A stretch of 64,000 nucleotides of DNA from Hydractinia symbiolongicarpus (GCF_029227915.1 NC_079876.1:39167828-39231827), one strand, 5' to 3'; shown: positions 36,412-50,106, counted from the first letter of the stretch. Program-made: numbers and translations. Notes: a model not told the origin generated them from the letters alone.

Positions 36412-36716
36412 GAGAATATTATCTGCGTATTTAGTCCTTTTTATGGCTTTTTGTTTGTTTTTTGTTTTTGTCTTGATCAACTCATTTTCTAGTGTGGTAT
36501 TTTGATTTTTAGCCTTTTGTCTGTTTGTTTTTTGCAGTTTATATATTTTATACTCACCGTTTTTATTGTACATTTACATTTTCTTGTTTTATTGTTACTA
36601 ATATTTTTTTTATCCTATTTATTCCAAGGACCCATGTTGATAACAGACTTTATCATGTCTGAAATGGCCATCCTTGTAAAACATTCGTGAAATAAATAAA
36701 TAAATAAATAAATAAA
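36412..36716 (+). other. Retrotransposon 3' UTR with terminal hairpin and AAAT tail (copy 1)
   Basis: T-rich non-coding sequence follows the stop codon. Near its end, CAAGGA (36,625-36,630) pairs with TCCTTG (36,671-36,676). Inside it CCAT pairs with ATGG, and CAGAC (36,644-36,648) with GTCTG (36,657-36,661), giving an interrupted stem-loop. TGATAA/TTATCA is an alternative inner stem. The element ends in six AAAT units plus AAA (36,690-36,716). In CR1/L2-type elements the 3' hairpin and short tandem tail are what the reverse transcriptase recognises; that role is inferred here. Confidence 0.75.
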
Positions 36717-39700
36717 GTAAATTCATTTCCCGAACGATTTTTTAAATTATTTTTTCACCACTAAAACGCATGAGACTTGTAGTTTTCAAAAATGTTTTCA
36801 TTTTTGATGAGACGCTGAATAAAAGAAGTTTAATCGCCGGCAAACGAAAACCTGCGATTTCCCGTAAATCCCGGACTCGGCCCGTATAGTCAAAAGTATA
36901 CAAAGAAAGTACTCGGGGTGTAAACTCATTCCCCGAACGATTTTTTAAATTATTATTTCACTACTAAAGCCCATGAGACTTGTAGTTTTTAAAAATGTTT
37001 TCATTTTTAATGACACGCTTAATAAAAGAGGTTTAATCGCCGGCAAACGAAATCCTGCGATTTCCCGTAAATCCCGGGCTTGGCCCGTATAGTCGAATGT
37101 ATACAAAGAAAGTACCCAGGAAGTAAACTCATTTCTCGAACGATTTTTTAAATTTTTTTTTCACCACTAAAACGCATGAGACTTGTAGTTTTCAAATATG
37201 TTTTCATTTTTGATGAGACGCTAAATAAAAGAAGTTTAATCGCCGGCAAACGAAAATCCGCCATTTCCCGTAAACCCCGGACTCGGCCTTCATAGTCAAA
37301 AGTATACAAAGAAAGTACCCAGGGAGTAAACTCATTTCCCGAACGATTTTTTAAATTATTTTTTCACCACTAAAACGCATGAGACTTGTAGTTTTCAAAA
37401 ATGTTTTCATTTTTGATGAGACGCTTAATGAAAGAGGTTTAATCGCCGGTAAACGAAAACCCGCGATTTCCCGTAAATCCCGGGCTTGGCACGTATAGTC
37501 GGATGTATACAAAGAAAGTACCCTGTGGGTAAACTCATTTCCAGACCGATGTTTTAAATTATTTTTTCACCACTAAAACGCATAAGACTTGTAGTTTTTA
37601 AAAATGTTTTCATTTTTGATGAGACGCTGAATAAAAGAAGTTTAATCGCCGGCAAACGAAAACCCGCGATTTCCCGTAAATCCCGGGCTTGGCCCGTGTA
37701 GTCGAATGTATACAAAGAAAGTACCCTGTGAGTAAACTCATTTCCAAAACGATTTTTTAAATTATTTTTTCACTACTAAAACGCTTGAGACTTGTAGTTT
37801 TCAAAAATGTTTTCATTTTTGATGAGACGCTAAATAAAAGAAGTTTAATCGCCGGCAAACGAAAATCCGCCATTTCCCGTAAACCCCGGACTCGGCCTTC
37901 ATAGTCAAAAGTATACAAAGAAAGTACCCAGGGAGTAAACTCATTTCCCGAACGATTTTTTAAATTATTTTTTCACCACTAAAACGCATGAGACTTGTAG
38001 TTTTTAAAAATGTTTTCATTTTTGATGAGACGCTGAATAAAAGAAGTTTAATCGCCGGCAAACGAAAACCCGCGATTTCCCGTAAATCCCGGGCTTGGCC
38101 CGTGTAGTCGAATGTATACAAAGAAAGTACCCTGTGAGTAAACTCATTTCCAAAACGATTTTTTAAATTATTTTTTCACTACTAAAACGCTTGAGACTTG
38201 TAGTTTTCAAAAATGTTTTCATTTTTGATGAGACGCTAAATAAAAGAAGTTTAGTCGCTGGCAAACGAAAATCCGCCATTTCCCGTAAACCCCGGACTCG
38301 GCCCGCATAGTCAAAAGTATACAAAGAAAGTACCCAGGGAGTAAACTCATTTCCCGAACGATTTTTTAAATTATTTTTTCACCACTAAAACGCATGAGAC
38401 TTGTAGTTTTCAAAAATGTTTTCATTTTTGATGAGACGCTGAATAAAAGAAGTTTAATCGCCGGCAAACGAAAACCTGCGATTTCCCGTAAATCCCGGAC
38501 TCGGCCCGTATATCAAAAGTATACAAAGAAAGTACCCGCGGTGTAAACTCATTTCCCGAACGATTTTTTAAATTATTATTTCACTACTAAAGCCCATGAG
38601 ACTTGTAGTTTTTAAAAATATTTTCATTTTTGATGAGACGCTTAATAAAAGAGATTTAATCGCCGGCAAACGAAATCCTGCGATTTCCCGTAAATCCCGG
38701 GCTTGGCCCGTATAGTCGAATGTATACAAAGAAAGTACCCAGGAAGTAAACTCATTTCTCGAACGATTTTTTAAATTTTTTTTTCACCACTAAAACGCAT
38801 GAGACTTGTAGTTTTCAGATATGTTTTCATTTTTGATGAGACGCTTAATGAAAGTGGTTTAATCGCCGGCAAACGAAAATCCGCGATTTCCCGTAAATCC
38901 CGGGCTTGGCCCGTATAGTCGAATGTATACAAAGAAAGTACCCTGTGAGTAAACTCATTTCCAAAACGATTTTTTAAATTATCTTTTCACCACTAAAACG
39001 CGTGAGACTTGTAGTTTTCAAAAATGTTTTCATTTTTGATGAGACGCTAAATAAAAGAAGTTTAATCGCCGGCAAACGAAAATCCGCCATTTCCCGTAAA
39101 CCCCGGGCTTGGCCCGTATAGTCGAATGTATACAAAGAAAGTACCCAGGAAGTAAACTCATTTCTCGAACGATTTTTTAAATTTTTTTTTCACCACTAAA
39201 ACGCATGAGACTTGTAGTTTTCAAATATGTTTTCATTTTTGATGAGACGCTAAATAAAAGAAGTTTAATCGCCGGCAAACGAAAATCCGCCATTTCCCGT
39301 AAACCCCGGACTCGGCCTGCATAGTCAAAAGTATACAAAGAAAGTACCCAGGGAGTAAACTCATTTCCCGAACGATTTTTTAAATTATTTTTTCACCACT
39401 AAAACGCATGAGACTTGTAGTTTTCAAAAATGTTTTCATTTTTGATGAGACGCTTAATGAAAGAGGTTTAATCGCCGGTAAACGAAAACCCGCGATTTCC
39501 CGTAAATCCCGGGCTTGGCACGTATAGTCGGATGTATACAAAGAAAGTACCCTGTGGGTAAACTCATTTCCAGACCGATGTTTTAAATTATTTTTTCACC
39601 ACTAAAGCCCATGAGACTTGTAGTTTTTAAAAATGTTTTCATTTTTAATGAGACGCTTAATAAAAGAGGTTTAATCGCCGGCAAACGAAATCCTGCGATT

Positions 39701-42700
39701 TCCCGTAAATCCCGGGCTTGGCCCGTATAGTCGAATGTATACAAAGAAAGTACCCAGGAAGTAAACTCATTTCTCGAACGATTTTTTAAATTTTTTTTTC
39801 ACCACTAAAACGCATGAGACTTGTAGTTTTCAAATATGTTTTCATTTTTGATGAGACGCTAAATAAAAGAAGTTTAATCGCCGGCAAACGAAAATCCGCC
39901 ATTTCCCGTAAACCCCGGACTCGGCCTGCATAGTCAAAAGTATACAAAGAAAGTACCCAGGGAGTAAACTCATTTCCCGAACGATTTTTTAAATTATTTT
40001 TTCACCACTAAAACGCATGAGACTTGTAGTTTTCAAAAATGTTTTCATTTTTGATGAGACGCTTAATGAAAGAGGTTTAATCGCCGGTAAACGAAAACCC
40101 GCGATTTCCCGTAAATCCCGGGCTTGGCACGTATAGTCGGATGTATACAAAGAAAGTACCCTGTGGGTAAACTCATTTCCAGACCGATGTTTTAAATTAT
40201 TTTTTCACCACTAAAACGCATAAGACTTGTAGTTTTTAAAAATGTTTTCATTTTTGATGAGACGCTGAATAAAAGAAGTTTAATCGCCGGCAAACGAAAA
40301 CCCGCGACTTTCCGTAAATCCTGGCTTGGCCCGTATAGTCAAAAGTATACAAAGAAAGTACCCAGGGAGTAAACTCATTTCCCGAACGATTTTTTAAATT
40401 ATTTTTTCACCACTAAAACGCATGAGACTTGTAGTTTTCAAAAATGTTTTCATTTTTGATGAGACGATGAACAAAAGAAGTTTAATCGCCGGCAAACGAA
40501 AACCTGCGATTTCCCTAAATCCCGAACTCGGCCCGTACAGTCAAAAGTATACAAGGAAAGTACCCAGTGAGTAAACTCATTTCCCGAACAAATTTTTAAA
40601 TTATTTTTTCACCACTAATACGCATGAGACTTGTAGTTTTCAAAAATGTTTTCATTTTTGATGAGACGCTTAATGAAAGTGGTTTAATCGCCGGCAAACG
40701 AAAACCCGCGATTTCCCGTAAATCCCGGGCTTGGCCCGTGTAGTCGAATGTATACAAAGAAAGTACCCTGTGAGTAAACTCATTTCCAAAACGATTTTTT
40801 AAATTATTTTTTCACTACTAAAACGCTTGAGACTTGTAGTTTTCAAAAATGTTTTCATTTTTGATGAGACGCTAAATAAAAGAAGTTTAGTCGCTGGCAA
40901 ACGAAAATCCGCCATTTCCCGTAAACCCCGGACTCGGCCCGCATAGTCAAAAGTATACAAAGAAAGTACACAGGGAGTAAACTCATTTCCCGAACGATTT
41001 TTTAAATTATTTTTTCACCACTAAAACGCATGAGACTTGTAGTTTTCAAAAATGTTTTCATTTTTGATGAGACGCTGAATAAAAGAAGTTTAATCGCCGG
41101 CAAACGAAAACCTGCGATTTCCCGTAAATCCCGGACTCGGCCCGTATATCAAAAGTATACAAAGAAAGTACCCGCGGTGTAAACTCATTTCCCGAACGAT
41201 TTTTTAAATTATTATATCACTACTAAAGCCCATGAGACTTGTAGTTTTTAAAAATATTTTCATTTTTGATGAGACGCTTAATAAAAGAGATTTAATCGCC
41301 GGCAAACGAAATCCTGCGATTTCCCGTAAATCCCGGGCTTGGCCCGTATAGTCGAATGTATACAAAGAAAGTACCCTGTGAGTAAACTCATTTCCAAAAC
41401 GATTTTTTAAATTATCTTTTCACCACTAAAACGCGTGAGACTTGTAGTTTTCAAAAATGTTTTCATTTTTGATGAGACGCTAAATAAAAGAAGTTTAATC
41501 GCCGGCAAACGAAAATCCGCCATTTCCCGTAAACCCCGGACTCGGCCGCATAGTCAAAAGTATACAAAGAAAGTACCCAGGAAGTAAACTCATTTTCCGA
41601 ACGATTTTTTAAATTATTTTTTCACCACTAAAACGCATGAGACTTGTAGTTTTCAAAAATGTTTTCATTTTTGATGAGACGCTTAATGAAAGAGGTTTAA
41701 TCGCCGGAAAACGAAAACCCGCGATTTCCCGTAAATCCCGGGCTTGGCACGTATAGTCGGATGTATACAAAGAAAGTACCCTGTGAGTAAACTCATTTTC
41801 AGAACGATTTTTTAAATCATTTTTTCACCACTAAAACGCATAAGACTTGTAGTTTTTAAAAATGTTTTCATATTTGATGGGACGCTGAATAAAAGAAGTT
41901 TAATCACCGGCAAACGAAAATCCGCGATTTCCCGTAAATCCCGGACTCGGCCCGTATAGTCAAAAGAATACAAAGAAAGTACCCACGGAGTAAACTCATT
42001 TCCCGAACGATTTTTTAAATTATTTTTCACCACTAAAACGCATAAGACTTGCAGTTTTTAAAAATGTTTTCATATTTGATGGGACGCTGAATAAAAGAAG
42101 TTTAATCGCCGACAAACGAAAATCCGCGATTTCCCGTAAATCCCGGACTCGGCCCGTATAGTCAAAAGTATACAAAGAAAGTACCCAGGGAGTAAACTCA
42201 TTTCCCGAACGATTTTTTAAATTATTTTTTCACCACTAAAGCGCATGAGACTTGTAGTTTTCAAAAAAGTTAACATTTTTGATGAGACGCTTAATGAAAG
42301 AGGTTTAATCGCCGGAAAACGAAAACCCGCGATTTCCCGTAAATCCCGGGCTTGGCACGTATAGTCGGATGTATACAAAGAAAGTACCCTGTGAGTAAAC
42401 TCATTTCCAGAACGATTTATTAAATTATTTTTTCACCACTAAAACGCATAAGACTTGTAGTTTTTAAAAATGTTTTCATTTTTGATGAGACGCTGAATAA
42501 AAGAAGTTTAATCGCCGGCAAACGAAAACCCGCGATTTCCCGTAAATCCCGGCTTGGCCCGTATAGTCAAAAGTATACAAAGAAAGTACCCAGGGAGTTA
42601 ACTCATTTCCCGAACGATTTTTTAAATTATTTTTTCACCACTAAAACGCATGAGACTTGTAGTTTTCAAAAATGTTTTCATTTTTGATGAGACGATGAAT

Positions 42701-45700
42701 AAAAGCAGTTTAATCGCCGGCAAACGAAAACCTGCGATTTCCCTAAATCCCGGACTCGGCCCGTATAGTCAAAAGTATACAAAGAAAGTACCCAGGGAGT
42801 AAACTCATTTCCAGAACGATTTTTTAAATTATTTTTTCACCACTAAAACGCATAAGACTTGTAGTTTTTAAAAATGTTTTCATATTTGATGGGACGCTGA
42901 ATAAAAGAAGTTTAATCGCCGGCAAACGAAAATCCGCGATTTCCCGTAAATCCCGGCTTGGCCCGTATAGTCAAAAGTATACAAAGAAAGTACCCAGGGA
43001 GTAAATTCATTTCCTGAACGATTTTTTAAATTACTTTTTCACCACTAAAACGCACGAGACTTGTAGTTTTTAAAAATGTTTTCATTTTTGATGAGACGCT
43101 AAATAAAAGAAGTTTAATCGCCGGCAAACGAAAACCTGCGATTTCCCGTAAATCCTGGACTCGGCCCGTATAGTCAAAAGTATACAAAGAAAGTACCCAG
43201 GGAGTAAACTCTTTTCTCAAACGATTTTTTAAATTATTATTTCACCACTAAAACGCATGAGACTTGTAGTTTTCAAAAATGCTTTCATTTTTGATGAGAC
43301 GCTGAATAAAAGAAGTTTAATCGCCGGCAAACGAAAACCTGCGATTTCCCGTAAATCCCGGACTCGGCCCGTATAGTCAAAAGTATACAAAGAAAGTACC
43401 CAGGGAGTAAACTCATTTCCCAAATGATTTTTTAAATTATTATTTCACCACTAAAACCCATGAGACTTGTAGTTTTTAAAAATGTTTTCATTTTTGATGA
43501 GAGGCTGAATAAAAGAAGTTTAATCGCCGGCAAACGAAAATCCGCCATTTCCCGTAAACCCCGGACTCGGCCCGCATAGTCAAAAGTATACAAAGAAAGT
43601 ACCCAGGGAGTAAACTCATTTCCCGAACGATTTTTTAAATTATTTTTTCACCACTAAAACGCATGAGACTTGTAGTTTTCAAATATGTTTTCATTTTTGA
43701 TGAGACGCTAAATAAAAGAAGTTTAATCGCCGGCAAACGAAAATCCGCCATTTCCCGTAAACCCCGGACTCGGCCTGCATAGTCAAAAGTATACAAAGAA
43801 AGTACCCAGGGAGTAAACTCATTTCCCGAACGATTTTTTAAATTATTTTTTCACCACTAAAACGCATGAGACTTGTAGTTTTCAAAAATGTTTTCATTTT
43901 TGATGAGACGCTTAATGAAAGAGGTTTAATCGCCGGTAAACGAAAACCCGCGATTTCCCGTAAATCCCGGGCTTGGCACGTATAGTCGGATGTATACAAA
44001 GAAAGTACCCTGTGGGTAAACTCATTTCCAGACCGATGTTTTAAATTATTTTTTCACCACTAAAACGCATAAGACTTGTAGTTTTTAAAAATGTTTTCAT
44101 TTTTGATGAGACGCTGAATAAAAGAAGTTTAATCGCCGGCAAACGAAAACCCGCGACTTTCCGTAAATCCTGGCTTGGCCCGTATAGTCAAAAGTATACA
44201 AAGAAAGTACCCAGGGAGTAAACTCATTTCCCGAACGATTTTTCAAATTATTTTTTCACCACTAAAACGCATGAGACTTGTAGTTTTCAAAAATGTTTTC
44301 ATTTTTGATGAGACGATGAACAAAAGAAGTTTAATCGCCGGCAAACGAAAACCTGCGATTTCCCTAAATCCCGAACTCGGCCCGTACAGTCAAAAGTATA
44401 CAAGGAAAGTACCCAGTGAGTAAACTCATTTCCCGAACAAATTTTTAAATTATTTTTTCACCACTAATACGCATGAGACTTGTAGTTTTCAAAAATGTTT
44501 TCATTTTTGATGAGACGCTTAATGAAAGTGGTTTAATCGCCGGCAAACGAAAACCCGCGATTTCCCGTAAATCCCGGGCTTGGCCCGTGTAGTCGAATGT
44601 ATACAAAGAAAGTACCCTGTGAGTAAACTCATTTCCAAAACGATTTTTTAAATTATTTTTTCACTACTAAAACGCTTGAGACTTGTAGTTTTCAAAAATG
44701 TTTTCATTTTTGATGAGACGCTAAATAAAAGAAGTTTAGTCGCTGGCAAACGAAAATCCGCCATTTCCCGTAAACCCCGGACTCGGCCCGCATAGTCAAA
44801 AGTATACAAAGAAAGTACCCAGGGAGTAAACTCATTTCCCGAACGATTTTTTAAATTATTTTTTCACCACTAAAACGCATGAGACTTGTAGTTTTCAAAA
44901 ATGTTTTCATTTTTGATGAGACGCTGAATAAAAGAAGTTTAATCGCCGGCAAACGAAAACCTGCGATTTCCCGTAAATCCCGGACTCGGCCCGTATATCA
45001 AAAGTATACAAAGAAAGTACCCGCGGTGTAAACTCATTTCCCGAACGATTTTTTAAATTATTATTTCACTACTAAAGCCCATGAGACTTGTAGTTTTTAA
45101 AAATATTTTCATTTTGGATGAGACGCTTAATAAAAGAGATTTAATCGCCGGCAAACGAAATCCTGCGATTTCCCGTAAATCCCGGGCTTGGCCCGTATAG
45201 TCGAATGTATACAAAGAAAGTACCCTGTGAGTAAACTCATTTCCAAAACGATTTTTTAAATTATCTTTTCACCACTAAAACGCGTGAGACTTGTAGTTTT
45301 CAAAAATGTTTTCATTTTTGATGAGACGCTAAATAAAAGAAGTTTAATCGCCGGCAAACGAAAATCCGCCATTTCCCGTAAACCCCGGACTCGGCCGCAT
45401 AGTCAAAAGTATACAAAGAAAGTACCCAGGAAGTAAACTCATTTCCCGAACGATTTTTTAAATTATTTTTCACCACTAAAACGCATAAGACTTGCAGTTT
45501 TTAAAAATGTTTTCATATTTGATGGGACGCTGAATAAAAGAAGTTTAATCGCCGGCAAACGAAAATCCGCGATTTCCCGTAAATCCCGGACTCGGCCCGT
45601 ATAGTCAAAAGTATACAAAGAAAGTACCCAGGGAGTAAACTCATTTCCCGAACGATTTTTTAAATTATTTTTTCACCACTAAAGCGCATGAGACTTGTAG

Positions 45701-48700
45701 TTTTCAAAAAAGTTAACATTTTTGATGAGACGCTTAATGAAAGAGGTTTAATCGCCGGAAAACGAAAACCCGCGATTTCCCGTAAATCCCGGGCTTGGCA
45801 CGTATAGTCGGATGTATACAAAGAAAGTACCCTGTGAGTAAACTCATTTCCAGAACGATTTATTAAATTATTTTTTCACCACTAAAACGCATAAGACTTG
45901 TAGTTTTTAAAAATGTTTTCATTTTTGATGAGACGCTGAATAAAAGAAGTTTAATCGCCGGCAAACGAAAACCCGCGATTTCCCGTAAATCCCGGCTTGG
46001 CCCGTATAGTCAAAAGTATACAAAGAAAGTACCCAGGGAGTTAACTCATTTCCCGAACGATTTTTTAAATTATTTTTTCACCACTAAAACGCATGAGACT
46101 TGTAGTTTTCAAAAATGTTTTCATTTTTGATGAGACGATGAATAAAAGCAGTTTAATCGCCGGCAAACGAAAACCTGCGATTTCCCTAAATCCCGGACTC
46201 GGCCCGTATAGTCAAAAGTATACAAAGAAAGTACCCAGGGAGTAAACTCATTTCCAGAACGATTTTTTAAATTATTTTTTCACCACTAAAACGCATAAGA
46301 CTTGTAGTTTTTAAAAATGTTTTCATATTTGATGGGACGCTGAATAAAAGAAGTTTAATCGCCGGCAAACGAAAATCCGCGATTTCCCGTAAATCCCGGC
46401 TTGGCCCGTATAGTCAAAAGTATACAAAGAAAGTACCCAGGGAGTAAATTCATTTCCTGAACGATTTTTTAAATTACTTTTTCACCACTAAAACGCACGA
46501 GACTTGTAGTTTTTAAAAATGTTTTCATTTTTGATGAGACGCTAAATAAAAGAAGTTTAATCGCCGGCAAACGAAAACCTGCGATTTCCCGTAAATCCTG
46601 GACTCGGCCCGTATAGTCAAAAGTATACAAAGAAAGTACCCAGGGAGTAAACTCTTTTCTCAAACGATTTTTTAAATTATTATTTCACCACTAAAACGCA
46701 TGAGACTTGTAGTTTTCAAAAATGCTTTCATTTTTGATGAGACGCTGAATAAAAGAAGTTTAATCGCCGGCAAACGAAAACCTGCGATTTCCCGTAAATC
46801 CCGGACTCGGCCCGTATAGTCAAAAGTATACAAAGAAAGTACCGGGGGTGTAAACTCATTCCCCGAACGATTTTTTAAATTATTATTTCACTACTAAAGC
46901 CCATAAGACTTGTAGTTTTTAAATATGTTTTCATTTTTGATGAGACGCTTAATAAAAGAGGTTTATTCGCCGGCAAACGAAATCCTGCGATTTCCCGTAA
47001 ATCCCAGGCTTGGCCCGTATAGTCGAATGTATACAAAGAAAGTACCCAGGAAGTAAACTCATTTCTCGAACGATTTTTTAAATTTTTTTTCACCACTAAA
47101 ACGCATAAGACTTGTAGTTTTCAAAAATGTTTTCATTTCTGATGAGACGCTAAATAAAAGAAGTTTAATCGCCGGCAAACGAAAATCCGCCATTTTCTGT
47201 ATACCCCGGACTCGGCCGGCATAGTCAAAAGTATACAAAGAAAGTACCCAGGGTGTAAACTCATTTCCCGAACGATTTTTTAAATTATTTTTTCACCACT
47301 AAAACGCATGAGACTTGTAGTTTTCAAAAATGTTTTCATTTTTGATGAGACGCTTAATGAAAGAGGTTTAATCGCCGGTAAACGAAAACCCGCGATTTCC
47401 CGTAAATCCCGGGCTTGGCACGTATAGTCGGATGTATACAAAGAAAGTACCCTGTGAGTAAACTCATTTCCAGAACGATTTTTTAAATTATTTTTTCACC
47501 ACTAAAACGCTTGAGACTTGTAGTTTTCAAAAATGTTTTCATTTTTGATGAGACGCTGAATAAAAGAAGTTTAATCGCCGGCAAACGAAAATCCGCCATT
47601 TCCCGTAAACCCCGGACTCGGCCCGCATAGTCAAAAGTATACAAAGAAAGTACCCAGGGAGTAAACTCATTTCCCGAACGATTTTTTAAATTATTTTTTC
47701 ACCACTAAAACGCATGAGACTTGTAGTTTTCAAAAATGTTTTCATTTTTGATGAGACGCTGAATAAAAGAAGTTTATTCGCCGGCAAACGAAAACCTGCG
47801 ATTTCCCGTAAATCCCGGACTCGGCCCGTATAGTCAAAAGTATACAAAGAAAGTACCCGGGGTGTAAACTCATTCCCCGAACGAATTTTTAAATTATTTT
47901 TTCACCACTAAAACGCATGAGACTTGTAGTTTTCAGATATGTTTTCATTTTTGATGAGACGCTAAATAAAAGAAGTTTAATCGCCGGCAAACGAAAATCC
48001 GCCATTTCCCGTAAACCCCGGACTCGGCCCGCATAGTCAAAAGTATACAAAGAAAGTACCCAGGGAGTAAACTCATTTCCCGAACGATTTTTTAAATTAT
48101 TTTTTCACCATTAAAACGCATGAGACTTGTAGTTTTTAAAAATGTTTTCATTTTTGATGAGACGCTGAATAAAAGAAGTTTACTCGCCGGCAAACGAAAA
48201 CCTGCGATTTCCCGTAAATCCCGGACTCGGCTCGTATAGTCAAAAGTATACAAAGAAAGTACCCAGGAAGTAAACTCATTTCTCGAACGATTTTTTAAAT
48301 TTTTTTTTCACCACTAAAACGCATGAGACTTGTAGTTTTCAAAAATGTTTTCATTTTTGATGAGACGCTAAATAAAAGAAGTTTAATCGCCGGCAAACGA
48401 AAATCCGCCATTTTCTGTATACCCCGGACTCGGCCCGCATAGTCAAAAGTATACAAAGAAAGTACCCAGGGTGTAAACTCATTTCCCGAACGATTTTTTA
48501 AATTATTTTTTCACCACTAAAACGCATGAGACTTGTAGTTTTCAAAAATGTTTTCATTTTTGATGAGACGCTTAATGAAAGAGGTTTAATCGCCGGTAAA
48601 CGAAAACCCGCGATTTCCCGTAAATCCCGGGCTTGGCACGTATAGTCGGATGTATACAAAGAAAGTACCCTGTGAGTAAACTCATTTCCAGAACGATTTT

Positions 48701-50097
48701 TTAAATTATTTTTTCACCACTAAAACGCTTGAGACTTGTAGTTTTCAAAAATGTTTTCATTTTTGATGAGACGCTGAATAAAAGAAGTTTAATCGCCGGC
48801 AAACGGAAATCCGCCATTTCCCGTAAACCCCGGACTCGGCCCGCATAGTCAAAAGTATACAAAGAAAGTACCCAGGGAGTAAACTCATTTCCCGAACGAT
48901 TTTTTAAATTATTTTTTCACCACTAAAACGCATGAGACTTGTAGTTTTCAAAAATGTTTTCATTTTTGATGAGACGCTGAATAAAAGAAGTTTAATCGCC
49001 GGCAAACGAAAACCTGCGATTTCCCGTAAATCCCGGACTCGGCCCGTATAGTCAAAAGTATACAAAGAAAGTACCCGGGGTGTAAACTCATTCCCCGAAC
49101 GATTTTTTAAATTATTATTTCACTACTAAAGCCCATGAGACTTGTAGTTTTTAAAAATGTTTTCATTTTTGATGAGACGCTTAATAAAAGAGGTTTAATC
49201 GCCGGCAAACGAAATCCTGCGATTTCCCGTAAATCCCGGGCTTGGCCCGTATAGTCGAATGTCTACAAAGAAAGTACCCAGGAAGTAAACTCATTTCTCG
49301 AACTATTTTTTAAATTTTTTTTTCACCACTAAAACGCATGAGACTTGTAGTTTTCAAATATGTTTTCATTTTTGATGAGAGGCTAAATAAAAGAAGTTTA
49401 ATCATCGGCAAACGAAAATCCGCCATTTCCCGTAAACCCCGGACACGGCCCGCATAGTCAAAAGTATACAAAGAAAGTACCCAGGGAGTAAACTCATTTC
49501 CCGAACGATTTTTTAAATTATTTTTTCACCACTAAAACGCATGAGACTTGTAGTTTTCAAAAATGTTTTCATTTTTGATGAGACGCTGAATAAAAGAAGT
49601 TTAATCGCCGGCAAACGAAAACCTGCGATTTCCCGTAAATCCCGGGCTTGGCACGTATAGTCGGATGTATACAAAGAAAGTACCCTGTGAGTAAACTCAT
49701 TTCCAGACCGATTTTTTAAATTATTTTTTCACCACTAAAACGCATAAGACTTGTAGTTTTTAAAAATGTTTTCATTTTTGATGAGACGCTGAATAAAAGA
49801 AGTTTAATCGCCGGCAAACGAAAACCCGCGATTTCCCGTAAATCCTGGCTTGGCCCGTATAGTCTAAAGTATACAAGGAAAGTACCCAGTGAGTAAACTC
49901 ATTTCCCGAACAAATTTTTAAATTATTTTTTCACCACTAAAACGCTTGAGACTTGTAGTTTTCAAAAATGTTTTCATTTTTGATGAGACGCTAAATAAAA
50001 GAAGTTTAATCGCCGGCAAACAAAAATCCGCCATTTCCCGTAAACCCCGAACTCGGCCCGCATAGTCAAAAGTATACAAAGAAAGTACCCAGGGAGT
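36717..50097 (-). repeat. Satellite array, block II continued, between the two retrotransposon copies
   Basis: Minus-sense 203-bp monomers resume directly after the AAAT tail with GTAAATTCATTTCCCG and run unbroken to GGGAGT at 50,097. Variants typical here are ACCCGCGGTG, AAATTATCTTTTCACC, CGGCCGCATAG, GGATGTATAC with CCCTGTGGG, and GTTTAGTCGCTGG. No gene is present. The stretch contains the junction of the 16.8-kb duplication (about 46,721-46,840) and a nested internal duplication. Confidence 0.96.
39800..46839 (-). repeat. Nested duplication inside block A (offsets 3,849 and 3,443 bp)
   Basis: Sequence at about 39,800-41,590 recurs at about 43,650-45,440, offset 3,849 bp (19 monomers). Markers are TCGGCCTGCA at 39,921/43,770, GCGACTTTCCG at about 40,304/44,153 and CCCGCGG at 41,171/45,020. 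From about 42,000 to 43,400 it recurs at 45,440-46,840, offset 3,443 bp (17 monomers). Markers there are GACTTGCAG at 42,049/45,492 and paired monomers at 43,026/46,469. The later copy lacks two monomers. CCCGCGG also occurs at 38,535, 13 monomers upstream of 41,171. Confidence 0.78.
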
Positions 50098-50106
50098 CGA
50101 TCAAAA

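Larger units (their letters stand above)
33319..36716 (+). mobile_element. Non-LTR retrotransposon, CR1/L2-like, copy 1
   Basis: A 3.4-kb insertion interrupts a minus-sense satellite monomer between GGGAGT and TAAACTC-type sequence. It has a 9-base leader, one long ORF (endonuclease plus reverse transcriptase), about 300 bp of T-rich 3' UTR, a terminal hairpin and an (AAAT)n tail. The flanks show at most a 2-3 bp target duplication (GT or AGT), ambiguous with the tail. There are no LTRs or terminal inverted repeats. The start so close to the ATG may mean 5' truncation. It is near-identical to the copy at 50,098 and shares its site because the surrounding block was duplicated. Clade placement rests on motif style and needs a tree. 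Confidence 0.92.
30061..46839. repeat. Segmental duplication block A (about 16.8 kb, satellite plus retrotransposon)
   Basis: Sequence from about 30,061 onward recurs from 46,840 at a constant offset of 16,779 bp up to and into the retrotransposon. Shared markers are TACCGGGGGTG (30,061/46,840), TTTTCTGTATACCCC, GGACACGGCCC, CCGAACAAATTTTT and the element's 5' junction (33,319/50,098). After indels in the element the offset is 16,699 bp. It then drops by two monomers to 16,293, and later to about 14,062 because block A carries more monomers between 39 and 46 kb. The block starts inside a monomer, consistent with unequal crossover. Confidence 0.85.

Noticed and set aside
36502-36690. 62-codon hydrophobic open frame after the retrotransposon ORF (also 53,201-53,389)
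   Set aside because: It lies in the T-rich 3' UTR, has no ATG at its start and runs into the terminal hairpin. The hydrophobic residues come from T-rich sequence.
33319-36716. Integrated virus, because of the 2A-like peptide
   Set aside because: Domain order, YADD reverse transcriptase, APE-type endonuclease and AAAT tail are those of a non-LTR retrotransposon; 2A-like motifs occur in such elements.
33319-36716. Satellite-specific targeting by the element
   Set aside because: The two copies look like evidence for site preference but trace to one insertion, so there is only a single independent event here.
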